NCBI RefSeq assembly: GCF_039531105.1
Contig: NZ_BAAAPK010000002.1
Coordinates: 1 to 64,000 of the forward strand
Direction of reading: 5' to 3'
DNA: 64,000 nucleotides
Source: Microbacterium lacus
Lineage (GTDB): Bacteria; Actinomycetota; Actinomycetes; Actinomycetales; Microbacteriaceae
Part shown: piece by piece, positions 50,656-58,826 of the stretch
Layout of the letters: every line of letters begins with the position of its first letter
How positions within the stretch are numbered: position 1 is the stretch's first letter
Position numbers and translations under genes: made by a program
Notes under the pieces: generated by a model
Seen by the model: the letters and a program-made list of their open reading frames with translations, nothing else
Database searches by the model: none
What the model was told of the DNA's origin: nothing

Positions 50656-52004
50656 TGAACAGGGCGCTCGATCTCCTCCCCGCAGAGGTCGAGGGCGTGC
50701 GCGCCGTGTGGAGCGGGCCGGATGCCGCGTCGCTCAGCGACAGTGACCTCGTGGCCGTGAACGAACGGTACTGCCGCATGCAGCGGATGCTCGACGCGGA
50801 CCGGGCGCAGCTGGCCGCCGAGATCGCGCGACGGTCCCGTCCCGAGCTCGGACCTGGGAGTCTGGCCAAGACGCAAGGATTCCGAAACCCGACCGCGCTG
50901 ATCGCGGCGACCGCGGGCACGTCGACCGGGGACGCCGCCCGACTGGTCAAGGTCGGTGAGGCGACCGCGCCGCGGCAGCTCCTCTCGGGTGAGAAGGCCC
51001 CCGCCCGCCACCCGCACGTGGCCGCGGCACTGCAGGAGGCGGGCCTGACTGCGCAGGCCGCAGGGGCGATCATCGGCATTCTCGACCGTGTCGCCCTGCG
51101 GGCCGGGCACGAGGCGATCGAGGTCGCCGAGAAGACGCTGGCCGAGCAGGCGCCAGGGCTCTCGATGGATCAGCTGCACCGGTTGCTCGTGCACGCCGAC
51201 GCATGGCTCGACCCCGACGGGGTTGCTCCGCGGGAGGACGAGAAGCGCGGACTCGAGCAGCTGATCATGCGCGAGGTGGACGGCATGTTCGAGATCACCG
51301 GGCGACTCACGCCCGAGCACGGCGCCCCGGTCAAGGTCGCGATCGAAGCACTGGTGTCGGCCGAGATGCGGGCCACGCGGGATGACCCGCGGGACGGGAC
51401 CGCCGACTCGGATGCCCCACGCCGGTCCGTCGTGCAGATGCACGCCGATGCGCTCGTGCGGCTGTGTGAACACGCGCTCGGATGCTCGCAGACCGACCTC
51501 CCGCTCCAGGGCGCCGCCGTCATCGTGCGCATCGACCACGACAACCTCATCAACGGCACCGGATACGCCACGATCGACGGCATCACCGCCCCGGTCTCAG
51601 TCGCCACCGCCCGCCGGATGGCCGCCGCCGGCGAGATCATCTCCTGCGTGCTCGACGGCACCGGGCAGATCCTCGACTGGGGCCGCACCCGACGGCTCTT
51701 CTCCCGCAACCAACGCCTCGCCCTGCTCGAACGAGACGGCGGATGCGCGATGTGCGGCGTCCCACCCGGACACGTCAAGGTCCATCACATCCGCTGGTGG
51801 GCACGGGATGCTGGACCCACCGACCTCGCCAACGGCGTCTGTCTCTGCGAAAGCTGTCACCACCGCATCCACGACAATGGGTGGGAGATTCGGATCGACG
51901 GAATCGGCATCAGCGCGAAAGTCTGGTTCATCCCTCCGCCCCACGTCGATCCGGCTCGCACGCCGCGCCTCGGCGGCCGCGCCAAATACGACTACGCCGC
52001 CTGA
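50655..52004 (+). CDS. DUF222 / HNH endonuclease domain protein (13E12 type)
   Basis: A 449-residue protein. The N-terminal DUF222 region (about 1-330) is helical, with SDSDLVAVNERYCRMQRMLDADRAQLAAEIARRSRP and QGFRNPTALIAATAGTSTGDAARLVKVGEA. The C-terminal HNH domain reads CAMCGVPPGHVKVHHIRWWARDAGPTDLANGVCLCESCHHRIHDNGW, with paired CxxC zinc ligands and the HH...N...H catalytic set. Such proteins are abundant in Microbacteriaceae and mycobacteria, often in many copies, but their job is unknown. A DNA-damage role is suggested by the candidate SOS box. The last codons and stop are duplicated in tandem just downstream. Confidence 0.92.
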   Translation: MNRALDLLPAEVEGVRAVWSGPDAASLSDSDLVAVNERYCRMQRMLDADRAQLAAEIARRSRPELGPGSLAKTQGFRNPTALIAATAGTSTGDAARLVKVGEATAPRQLLSGEKAPARHPHVAAALQEAGLTAQAAGAIIGILDRVALRAGHEAIEVAEKTLAEQAPGLSMDQLHRLLVHADAWLDPDGVAPREDEKRGLEQLIMREVDGMFEITGRLTPEHGAPVKVAIEALVSAEMRATRDDPRDGTADSDAPRRSVVQMHADALVRLCEHALGCSQTDLPLQGAAVIVRIDHDNLINGTGYATIDGITAPVSVATARRMAAAGEIISCVLDGTGQILDWGRTRRLFSRNQRLALLERDGGCAMCGVPPGHVKVHHIRWWARDAGPTDLANGVCLCESCHHRIHDNGWEIRIDGIGISAKVWFIPPPHVDPARTPRLGGRAKYDYAA

Positions 52005-52022
52005 TACGACTACGCCGCCTGA
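51987..52022 (+). repeat. 18-bp tandem duplication covering the last codons and stop of the DUF222-HNH gene
   Basis: TACGACTACGCCGCCTGA at 51987-52004 (Tyr-Asp-Tyr-Ala-Ala-stop) is repeated exactly at 52005-52022, in frame. A slip event is the simplest origin. The duplicate gives an in-frame second ending that would be used only on readthrough. The gap to 52126 has no gene. Confidence 0.9.
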
Positions 52023-52126
52023 GCGAGGCCGCCGGTGGCACCAGCGAGGCGGGAGCGCGCGTGGGCCGCGAGCGCGTGGGCAAGAGCGCGTGAGCGTGAG
52101 GGCGCGGGAACCGCCGAGCGAAGCAG

Positions 52127-53305
52127 CTACAGCCGCTCGATCAGCGTCGCGTTCGCCATCCCGCCGCCCTCGCACATCGTCTGCAGTCCGTACCGACCGC
52201 CGGATTCTTCGAGGCTCGCCAACAGCGTCCCGAGAAGGCGCGTGCCGGACGACCCCAGCGCATGCCCGAGCGCGATCGCGCCGCCCCACGCGTTCAGCCG
52301 CTCGGGGTCCGCGCGCAGGTCATGCGCCCACGCGAGCGGCACCGAGGCGAACGCCTCATTCACCTCGTACGCGTCGAGGTCGTCGATCGTGAGCTTGCTG
52401 CGCTCCAGCAGACGCCGCGTCGCCGGGATCGGGCCGGTCAGCATCATGAGCGGGTCATCGCCCACGACGGCGAACGACACGAACCGCGCCCGCGGCCGGA
52501 GGCCCAGCTCGATGGCCTTCTCCTCGCTCATGATGAGCGCCGCGGAGGCCCCGTCGGTCAGCGGTGAGGAGTTGCCGGGGGTGATCCGCCAGTCGACGTC
52601 CGTGAATCGGGCGGCCATCTCCTCCGTCCGGAACGCTGGCGCGAGACCGGACAGGCCCTCCATCGTCGTCTCCGCCCGCACGGTCTCATCCGCCGTGACG
52701 AGCGAGCCGTCCACCTCCACGGGAATGAGCTGCGACGAGAAGAGACCATCGGATGCCGCATCCGCCGCCCGCCGATGAGACTCCATCGCGTAGGCATCCA
52801 GCACCTCGCGCGACAGGCCCCAGCGCTGGGCGATCAGCTCGGCGGACACGCCCTGGTTCACGAGCCCCTCGGGATACCGCTCCCGAAGGAGCGGCGAGCG
52901 CGTGCCACCGGCGCGCGACGACCCGAGCGGCACCCGGCTCATCGACTCCACCCCGCCGGCGATCACGATGTCGTAGGCCCCGGCGATCACCCCCTGCGCG
53001 GCGAAATGCGCGGCCTGTTGGCTCGACCCGCACTGCCGGTCGATCGTCGTGGCCGGCACCGACTCATCGAACCCGGCGGCAAGGACCGCGTGCCGGGCGA
53101 CGTTCATACCCTGATCGCCGACCTGGCTCACACAGCCCAGCAGCACGTCGTCGATCTGTGTCGACTCCAGCCCGTTCCGCTCGAGCACCGACCGCAGGAC
53201 GAGCGCCGCGAGGTCGATCGGGTGCACGCCCGACAGCGCTCCCCCGGGCTTGCCTCTACCGGACGGGGTGCGGACGACGTCGACGATGACGGCGGTGCGG
53301 CTCAT
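52127..53305 (-). CDS. acetyl-CoA acyltransferase (thiolase)
   Basis: A 392-residue thiolase. VDVVRTPSGRGKPGGALSGVHPIDLAALVLRSVLERNG starts the fold. TTIDRQCGSSQQAAHFAAQGVIAGAYDIVIAGGVESMSRVP carries the acylated Cys (about 88). NEAFASVPLAWAHDL, GGAIALGHALGSSGTRLLGTLL with the catalytic His, and MCEGGGMANATLIERL with the second Cys complete the active site. The family condenses or cleaves acyl-CoA in fatty-acid or ketone-body metabolism. The direction and chain length are not known. It stands alone. Confidence 0.93.
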   Translation of the reverse strand: MSRTAVIVDVVRTPSGRGKPGGALSGVHPIDLAALVLRSVLERNGLESTQIDDVLLGCVSQVGDQGMNVARHAVLAAGFDESVPATTIDRQCGSSQQAAHFAAQGVIAGAYDIVIAGGVESMSRVPLGSSRAGGTRSPLLRERYPEGLVNQGVSAELIAQRWGLSREVLDAYAMESHRRAADAASDGLFSSQLIPVEVDGSLVTADETVRAETTMEGLSGLAPAFRTEEMAARFTDVDWRITPGNSSPLTDGASAALIMSEEKAIELGLRPRARFVSFAVVGDDPLMMLTGPIPATRRLLERSKLTIDDLDAYEVNEAFASVPLAWAHDLRADPERLNAWGGAIALGHALGSSGTRLLGTLLASLEESGGRYGLQTMCEGGGMANATLIERL

Positions 53306-53352
53306 GGCGCTGCCTCCTGGCGAGCCGGGTCGGCGGCATCGCCGTGTCCAGC

Positions 53353-54855
53353 CTACGGAGCCGACATGGATCGCGGGGAGGCGTCGTCGCCGTCGCCGGC
53401 GATGAGCAGCCCTCGCTCACGGGCGACGCGCACGGCGTCGCTGCGGCGACTCACCCCGAGCTTGCGGTAGACCGACTTCGCATGCTGTCTGACGGTGTGG
53501 AAGCTCAGGTACAGGCGCGCAGCGATCTCAGCCATCGTCAGCAGCGAGGGAAGGAGGGCGAGGACCTCGCGCTCGCGGGCCGTCAAGACGACGGTGGGCG
53601 CGTCGGGGCGAGGGCGCAGCGCGGCCTGCAATGCGGCGATCCGCTCCGCAGAGCCGCGCCATCGGGCCGCCTCCGAATCGATGGCGAGGATCCGCAACCG
53701 CGCTGACGCCTCCCCGGAGCTGCGACGGAGCAGCTCGATCTCGGCGAGATCCGCGACGACAGCCACCAGTGGATCGACCCCGCCCATCTCGCGCATGGGC
53801 GCGAGCGCGGCGAGCGCGACGCGCGCGTCCTCATCGCGCTCGTCATCGGCGGCCGCAAGAGCACTCGCTGCCCACGCGGGCGCGGTCACCGGCTGATCGT
53901 CCCAGCCGAGGGCTCGCGCGGGGGCGAGAGCGGTCTCGGCCGCGAGCGCGGCGCTGCGCGCTTCGCCGAGCAGGGCCAAGCCGATCGCTCGGAAGCCGTC
54001 TGCGCGCACGGCGACGAACTCCGATGCCTGCGGCACGCCACGGCGGTCCGCGAGCATCCGCACGCCCCGCTCCAGGGACCCCGCCCACAGCTCGGCGTGC
54101 CCCGCGAGCGTCTCGGCCACGTCGACGTAGATCGGCCAGGCGGGCGTCGTGGCCGGATCCAGCATCCGCACCGCCTCCACGGCGGCGCGGGCACTCATCA
54201 GCATCGCCTCCGGCTGCCCGTCCATAAGAGCGCGCTCGGCGGTCAGGATGTGCACGGCCGCGATCGTCGGCGGCGGGACCGGGGCGACGGCGGCCCGCAC
54301 GGCCTGCACGGCGACGCGAAGCTCCCTGCGGAACGCCTCCCGCTGGCCGCGACAGAACGCCAGCGCCGACAGCGCCGCCGCGAGGGCGGGATCACTGGGC
54401 GCTAGATGCCGCGGAATGCGATCGAGTTCGATCAGCAGCGCTTCCCGATCACGACCCGCGAACAGCAGTGCGACGCTGCGCATGAGGAGTGCGCCGACGA
54501 AGAGCCACTCACCCGCATCGGCCGCGCAGCGAATCGCGAGCAGCAGCATGCCTTCGCGTTCGTACCAGACGGCTGCCCGTGCGAGCAGGCCGCGCCGCAT
54601 CGCCGGGCGCCGCTCCCACTGCGTCAATGCCCCTGACCGCAGACCCGGCTCCACGGCCGTCTGACCGCTCCCGGGGTCGATGACCACGGCGCCGCTCGCC
54701 CTCAGGCGATCGAGCTGACCGGCCACCGCCATCACGGCGTCATCCGCGGGATCGTCGTCGTCCTCGGCGAGCACGGCCGCCAACAGCGGTGTGATCACCT
54801 CCACGAGCGCGAGCCGGGCAAGCAGGTCCCGGTCGAGATCATCCAGATCGCGCAC
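53353..54855 (-). CDS. LuxR-family regulator related to MalT/LAL type but without the NTPase domain
   Basis: A 500-residue regulator. The N-terminus (DLDDLDRDLLARLALVEVITPLLAAVLAEDDDD) resembles the winged-helix segment that follows the STAND ATPase in large LuxR proteins. Residues 100-420 are helical TPR-like repeats. The C-terminal LuxR domain (about 425-485) reads LTAREREVLALLPSLLTMAEIAARLYLSFHTVRQHAKSVYRKLGVSRRSDAVRVAREREG-like. No Walker A/B motif is present, and the upstream DNA codes for another gene on the opposite strand, so the ATPase is missing rather than frameshifted. It is divergent from the tripeptidyl-peptidase-like lipoprotein gene and probably regulates it. Confidence 0.85.
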   Translation of the reverse strand: MRDLDDLDRDLLARLALVEVITPLLAAVLAEDDDDPADDAVMAVAGQLDRLRASGAVVIDPGSGQTAVEPGLRSGALTQWERRPAMRRGLLARAAVWYEREGMLLLAIRCAADAGEWLFVGALLMRSVALLFAGRDREALLIELDRIPRHLAPSDPALAAALSALAFCRGQREAFRRELRVAVQAVRAAVAPVPPPTIAAVHILTAERALMDGQPEAMLMSARAAVEAVRMLDPATTPAWPIYVDVAETLAGHAELWAGSLERGVRMLADRRGVPQASEFVAVRADGFRAIGLALLGEARSAALAAETALAPARALGWDDQPVTAPAWAASALAAADDERDEDARVALAALAPMREMGGVDPLVAVVADLAEIELLRRSSGEASARLRILAIDSEAARWRGSAERIAALQAALRPRPDAPTVVLTAREREVLALLPSLLTMAEIAARLYLSFHTVRQHAKSVYRKLGVSRRSDAVRVARERGLLIAGDGDDASPRSMSAP

Positions 54856-54893
54856 GACATCGCCCCTTCTGCGGACGGCCCCCCATCCGCGGA

Positions 54894-54912
54894 TTCCCCC
54901 ATTCTGGGGGAA
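54894..54912. promoter_or_regulatory. candidate operator between the LuxR and peptidase-like genes
   Basis: TTCCCCC-ATTCT-GGGGGAA is a perfect 7-bp dyad, 39 bp from the LuxR start and 57 bp from the plus-strand gene start. C4-5/G4-5 dyads of this look fit LuxR-type binding sites. That this LuxR protein binds it is inferred from position. Confidence 0.6.
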
Positions 54913-54968
54913 GTGGCGGGCACCGGGGCCTCGATGGAATGAACCGTTCCCCTACGCCAAGGAGTTCC

Positions 54969-56600
54969 ATGTCGCCGCGCCCGCTGCCCAGCCGTCCTCG
55001 CTTCGTCCGACTCATCGCCGTTCCGATCGCGGTCATCGCACTCGCGTTGGCGGGATGCACCGCCGAGGAGGGGACGGACGACTCCGAGTGGACCTTCTCG
55101 GACGCTCCGGTCTCCTGGGCCGCGTGCGCGGGAGACGATGCCGTGATCGACGGGCTCGAGTGCGCGACCTACGAGGTGCCGCTGGATTACGCCGATGCGG
55201 GCGGTGAGACGATCTCGCTCGCTCTGCGCCGGATGCCCGCCGCCTCCGGAGAGAGCCAGGGCACGCTGTTCTTCAACCCCGGCGGACCGGGTGGCACGGG
55301 ATCGGGACAGTTCCCGGCCTGGTACGAGCTCTTCCCTCAGACGGTGCGCGACGCTTTCGACCTCGTCAGCTGGGACCCCCGCGGGGTCGGCGAGTCCACC
55401 GCCGTGCAGTGCTATCCCGACGCGGATGCCGAGGGAGAGGTCATCGGCCCGGTGGGCGACTTCCCCCTCACCTTCGACGAGCAGCAGGCCTGGAACGAGG
55501 CGTACGCGGAGTTGGGCGAGGCGTGCGCGTCGAACGCCGGTGATCTGGCCGCACACGTCTCCACCGGAGACACGGCGCGGGACCTCGAACAGCTGCGCCG
55601 GGCCACCGGCGGCGAACCGCTGAACTACTGGGGCGTGTCGTACGGCACGTTCCTCGGCATGACCTACGCGAACATGTTCCCCGATCAGATCCGCTCCTTC
55701 GTCCTCGACGGCAACCTGAGCCCGCAGAACTGGACGAACGACGGCGATCCCGATGCCCAGCAGACACTCGGCGTGCGCATCGGATCGCTGGACAACGCCG
55801 AGGTGCTCGATCAGTTCTTCGTCCTCTGCGCGACCGCAGGGCCTGACCAGTGCGCGTTCGCCGCGCCTACGGTCCAGCAGACGCGCCAGAAGTGGACGGA
55901 CCTTCAGAACATCCTGGCGGCAGGTCCGGTGACCTTCTCGTCGGCCGCCGGACCACGCACGATCACCCTCACCGACCTGGTGACGGACGTCGACAACGGC
56001 ATGGACGTCAGCGCTCCCATCCCGGGGGCGCAAGGGTGGGTAGGAACGGCCACCGCGCTGCAGACCATCTACGAGGCGGCGACGAACCCCGCGCCCGCTC
56101 CCGCGCAGCCGGACGGGGACGCGTCGTCGGATGCTGCGCCGGAGCCACCGGCGACGACGTATGTCGGACCCGAGCAGGCGCTCAGCATCGCCTGCGGGGA
56201 TGCTGCCGCCGTAGCACCCGAGCGCATCCCGACGCTCGCGGTGGAAGTGCAGCAGCAGGCGGGATACAGCGGTCTGGCGACGCTGTATTTCGACGTGCCG
56301 TGCAGCTTCTGGCAGGTGAAGGCGGCCGATCCCTACACGGGCCCGTGGAAGGTGAAGACCTCTCAGCCCGCCCTGGTCGTCAACACGACCCACGACCCGT
56401 CGACGCCCTACAAGAACGCGGTGCAGAACTCCGATCTTCTCGAGGGATCCGTATTGCTGACCGTCAACGGATACGGGCACACGTCGCTGCTGAACCGGAG
56501 CACCTGCGCCGACGACCTGATCGCCGCCTACATCCTGGACGGCACGCTTCCCGAGGCCGGCACGTTCTGCGCGCAGGACAAGCAGCCGTTCCAGCAGTGA
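54969..56600 (+). CDS. lipoprotein alpha/beta hydrolase, tripeptidyl aminopeptidase (TAP) type
   Basis: A 543-residue secreted lipoprotein. The ATG at 54969 has AAGGAG 5 nt upstream. The signal ends in the lipobox ALALAGC near residue 30. The hydrolase core has FNPGGPGGTGSGQ (oxyanion loop), LNYWGVSYGTFLGMTYANMFPDQI with the nucleophile Ser in GVSYG, VVNTTHDPSTPYKNA (Asp) and NGYGHTSLLNRSTCADDLIAAYI with the catalytic His in the TAP-like C-terminal domain. Such enzymes release tripeptides or proline-rich ends from peptides outside the membrane. It is divergent from a LuxR regulator and 19 bp before a CPBP protease gene. Confidence 0.9.
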   Translation: MSPRPLPSRPRFVRLIAVPIAVIALALAGCTAEEGTDDSEWTFSDAPVSWAACAGDDAVIDGLECATYEVPLDYADAGGETISLALRRMPAASGESQGTLFFNPGGPGGTGSGQFPAWYELFPQTVRDAFDLVSWDPRGVGESTAVQCYPDADAEGEVIGPVGDFPLTFDEQQAWNEAYAELGEACASNAGDLAAHVSTGDTARDLEQLRRATGGEPLNYWGVSYGTFLGMTYANMFPDQIRSFVLDGNLSPQNWTNDGDPDAQQTLGVRIGSLDNAEVLDQFFVLCATAGPDQCAFAAPTVQQTRQKWTDLQNILAAGPVTFSSAAGPRTITLTDLVTDVDNGMDVSAPIPGAQGWVGTATALQTIYEAATNPAPAPAQPDGDASSDAAPEPPATTYVGPEQALSIACGDAAAVAPERIPTLAVEVQQQAGYSGLATLYFDVPCSFWQVKAADPYTGPWKVKTSQPALVVNTTHDPSTPYKNAVQNSDLLEGSVLLTVNGYGHTSLLNRSTCADDLIAAYILDGTLPEAGTFCAQDKQPFQQ

Positions 56601-56619
56601 GCACGGCGAAAGGATCATC

Positions 56620-57579
56620 ATGACCACGGCGACCGAACCCCGCACCGACGCCACCCGCGAGCCCGGCATCCGGGGCCTCGCCCGCCGGCGCCCCCTGACG
56701 ATGTTCTTCGTCATCGCCTACGCGGTGACATGGCTGCTGTGGAGCCCGCTCATCCTCCTCGGTGTGCCGGCGTTCAATCCCGACACATTCGCCCCGACGA
56801 TCTGGGTGCTCCCGGGGATCGCGATCGGTGTGACCGGAACCGCGTTCCTCATGGTCGGGCTCATCGACGGCAAGCCCGGCATCCGGCGTCTCGCGAGCCG
56901 CCTCATCTCGTTCCGGCACGGAATCCAGTGGTACCTGGTGGCGATCCTGCTGCTTCCGGGCACCGCGGTGATCGTGACGCTCATCCTCGGCGCGACCGAC
57001 GCGGGTGCCGCCTTCGCGCTGACGTCACTCGTGATCTACCCGGCTTCGTACGCCGCGCACTTCATCTTCGGACCGCTCTTCGAGGAGACCGGCTGGCGCG
57101 GATTCGCCCTCCCGCGGATGCAGAACAAGTACGGTCCTTTCCGGGGCACGTTCTACCTCTCGCTGCTGTGGGCGACGTGGCACTTCTCGCTGTACATCCC
57201 GTCCTGGTTCGGCAGCGGCGACATCGGCCAGGGGATGTTCGGACTGGGCTTCTTCACCCTCACCGTGATCGGGATGACGTTCATCTTCACCTGGCTCTCC
57301 AACAACACGCAGGCGAGCCTCGCGCTCTGCATCCTCCTGCACGGCTCGATCGACGGCTCCGTGACGTACTTCCAGCGCCTGGCGGCGGGCGGAACGATCG
57401 CGGCGGACACGTCGGCCATGCTCGTCGGATTCGGCGCCACGATCGGATACTTCGTGATCGCGACCATCGTGCTGCTCGCGACCCGCGGCAGGCTCAGCTA
57501 TCCGCGCTACCAGCGCGAAGCCGAAGACCTCGATCTGCACCCGAGTCGGCACCACGGCGAGCGCATCCTCGCCGGTTGA
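56620..57579 (+). CDS. CPBP-family intramembrane glutamic protease
   Basis: A 319-residue membrane protein with about eight helices. The CPBP (Abi/CAAX-protease-like) motif 1, FGPLFEETGWRGFALPRMQNKYG near 150-172, carries the paired Glu and the Arg. Motif 2 is LLWATWHFSLYIPSWF, with the conserved His in TWHFSLY, and motif 3 is in ILLHGSIDGSV. Members cleave or modify membrane substrates, often for bacteriocin self-immunity or peptide handling. The target is unknown. It probably shares the transcript of the upstream lipoprotein peptidase. Confidence 0.9.
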   Translation: MTTATEPRTDATREPGIRGLARRRPLTMFFVIAYAVTWLLWSPLILLGVPAFNPDTFAPTIWVLPGIAIGVTGTAFLMVGLIDGKPGIRRLASRLISFRHGIQWYLVAILLLPGTAVIVTLILGATDAGAAFALTSLVIYPASYAAHFIFGPLFEETGWRGFALPRMQNKYGPFRGTFYLSLLWATWHFSLYIPSWFGSGDIGQGMFGLGFFTLTVIGMTFIFTWLSNNTQASLALCILLHGSIDGSVTYFQRLAAGGTIAADTSAMLVGFGATIGYFVIATIVLLATRGRLSYPRYQREAEDLDLHPSRHHGERILAG

Positions 57580-57585
57580 GAAGGC

Positions 57586-57627
57586 GAGGCCGCCGGCTGC
57601 TGGGGGGCAGGGTCAGCCGGCGGCCTC
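57586..57627. terminator. hairpin overlapping the prpC stop, shared with the CPBP gene
   Basis: GAGGCCGCCGGCTG (57586-57599) and CAGCCGGCGGCCTC (57614-57627) are perfect 14-bp arms with a 14-nt loop. The right arm lies in the last codons of prpC. Being between two convergent genes it can end both. No T-run is present. Confidence 0.65.
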
Positions 57628-58806
57628 CTCCGGGCGGTCCAAGGTTGCTGCGGCATCGAGCGCGGCATCCGGAACGTAGCCGTCGATGTGACGCTCGTCG
57701 GGACCGTTGTACGCCGACAGCGGCCGGATGAGGGCGTTCGAGGCGGCCTGCTCCATGATGTGCGCCGTCCACCCGGTCACCCGCGCCGCGACGAACAGCG
57801 GTGTGAAGGTGAGCGTGTCGAAGCCCATCAGGTTGTACGCCGGCCCCGACGGGTAATCGAGATTGGGGTAGATGCCCTTCCGCGCAACGAAGTCGGCCTC
57901 GAGCGCGTCGTACAGCGCGGCGAGGTCGCGGGCGCTGTCACCCTGCGCCGAGTAGTGCTCGACCAGGGTGTCCAGCGCGGCCTTCATCGTCGGCACGCGC
58001 GAATCGCCGTGCTTGTACACGCGGTGCCCGAAGCCCATGATCTTGCGCTTCTCGGCGAGCGCGGTGTCCAGCCACGGTCCGACGTTCTGCGCCGAGCCGA
58101 TCTCGTCGAAGATGTGCATCACGGCCTCGTTCGCGCCACCGTGCAGCGGTCCCTTGAGGGCCCCGATCGCCCCGACGACCGCGGAGTACAGGTCGGACAT
58201 CGTGCTCGTGATGACGCGGGCCGTGAACGTCGAGGCGTTGAACGAGTGCTCCGCGTACAGGATCATCGACACGTTGAACGCCTGCGCGACCACGGGGTCC
58301 GGCTCTTCGCCGAACGTCATCCAGAGGAAGTTCTGCGAGTAGTCCAGATCCTCCCGAGGATCCAGGATACCGAGCCCGTGGCGTCGGCGCTGGTCGTAGG
58401 CGACCATCGCGGGGAGCTTGGCGAGCAGACGCCGCGACTTCGCCAGATCGGACTCGCGCGAGCTGTCGAACGCAGCGGGGTCGGAAGCCCCGACGAGGGA
58501 GACGGCCGTGCGCAGCACGTCCATCGGGTGGGCGTCCAGCGGCGTGAGGTCGATCGCCTCGCGGACGTTGTCATCCAGCGCCCGGTTCGCCCGCTCCTCG
58601 GCGGTGAACGCCGCCAACTGGTCGGCATCCGGCAGCTCGCCGTACCAGAGCAGGTACGCGACGGCCTCGAACGACTGCGTCGCGGCGAGCTCCTGGACCG
58701 GGTAGCCGCGGTAGAGCAGGCTGTTCGTCTCGGGATTGACCTTCGACACGGCGGTGTAGTCGACGGTGACCCCGGCGAGGCCCTTCTTGATCTCGATGTC
58801 TGTCAT
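57613..58806 (-). CDS. prpC: 2-methylcitrate synthase / citrate synthase
   Basis: A 397-residue citrate synthase family enzyme. The start IEIKKGLAGVTVDYTAVSKVNPETNSLLYRGYPVQELA is typical of the short methylcitrate branch. GALKGPLHGGANEAVMHIFDEIG (His), IMGFGHRVYKHGDSRV (His) and the YPSGPAYNLMGF region supply the active site. It condenses propionyl-CoA with oxaloacetate to 2-methylcitrate. It ends the gntR-prpD-prpB-prpC operon, 20 bp after prpB. Confidence 0.93.
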   Translation of the reverse strand: MTDIEIKKGLAGVTVDYTAVSKVNPETNSLLYRGYPVQELAATQSFEAVAYLLWYGELPDADQLAAFTAEERANRALDDNVREAIDLTPLDAHPMDVLRTAVSLVGASDPAAFDSSRESDLAKSRRLLAKLPAMVAYDQRRRHGLGILDPREDLDYSQNFLWMTFGEEPDPVVAQAFNVSMILYAEHSFNASTFTARVITSTMSDLYSAVVGAIGALKGPLHGGANEAVMHIFDEIGSAQNVGPWLDTALAEKRKIMGFGHRVYKHGDSRVPTMKAALDTLVEHYSAQGDSARDLAALYDALEADFVARKGIYPNLDYPSGPAYNLMGFDTLTFTPLFVAARVTGWTAHIMEQAASNALIRPLSAYNGPDERHIDGYVPDAALDAAATLDRPEEAAG

Positions 58807-58826
58807 CTCTCTCTTCCTCGGGAGGC

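Noticed and set aside
53353..54968. Frameshift explaining the missing ATPase of the LuxR regulator
   Set aside because: No Walker A or B sequence is found in any frame upstream; that DNA is the promoter and coding region of the divergent lipoprotein gene.
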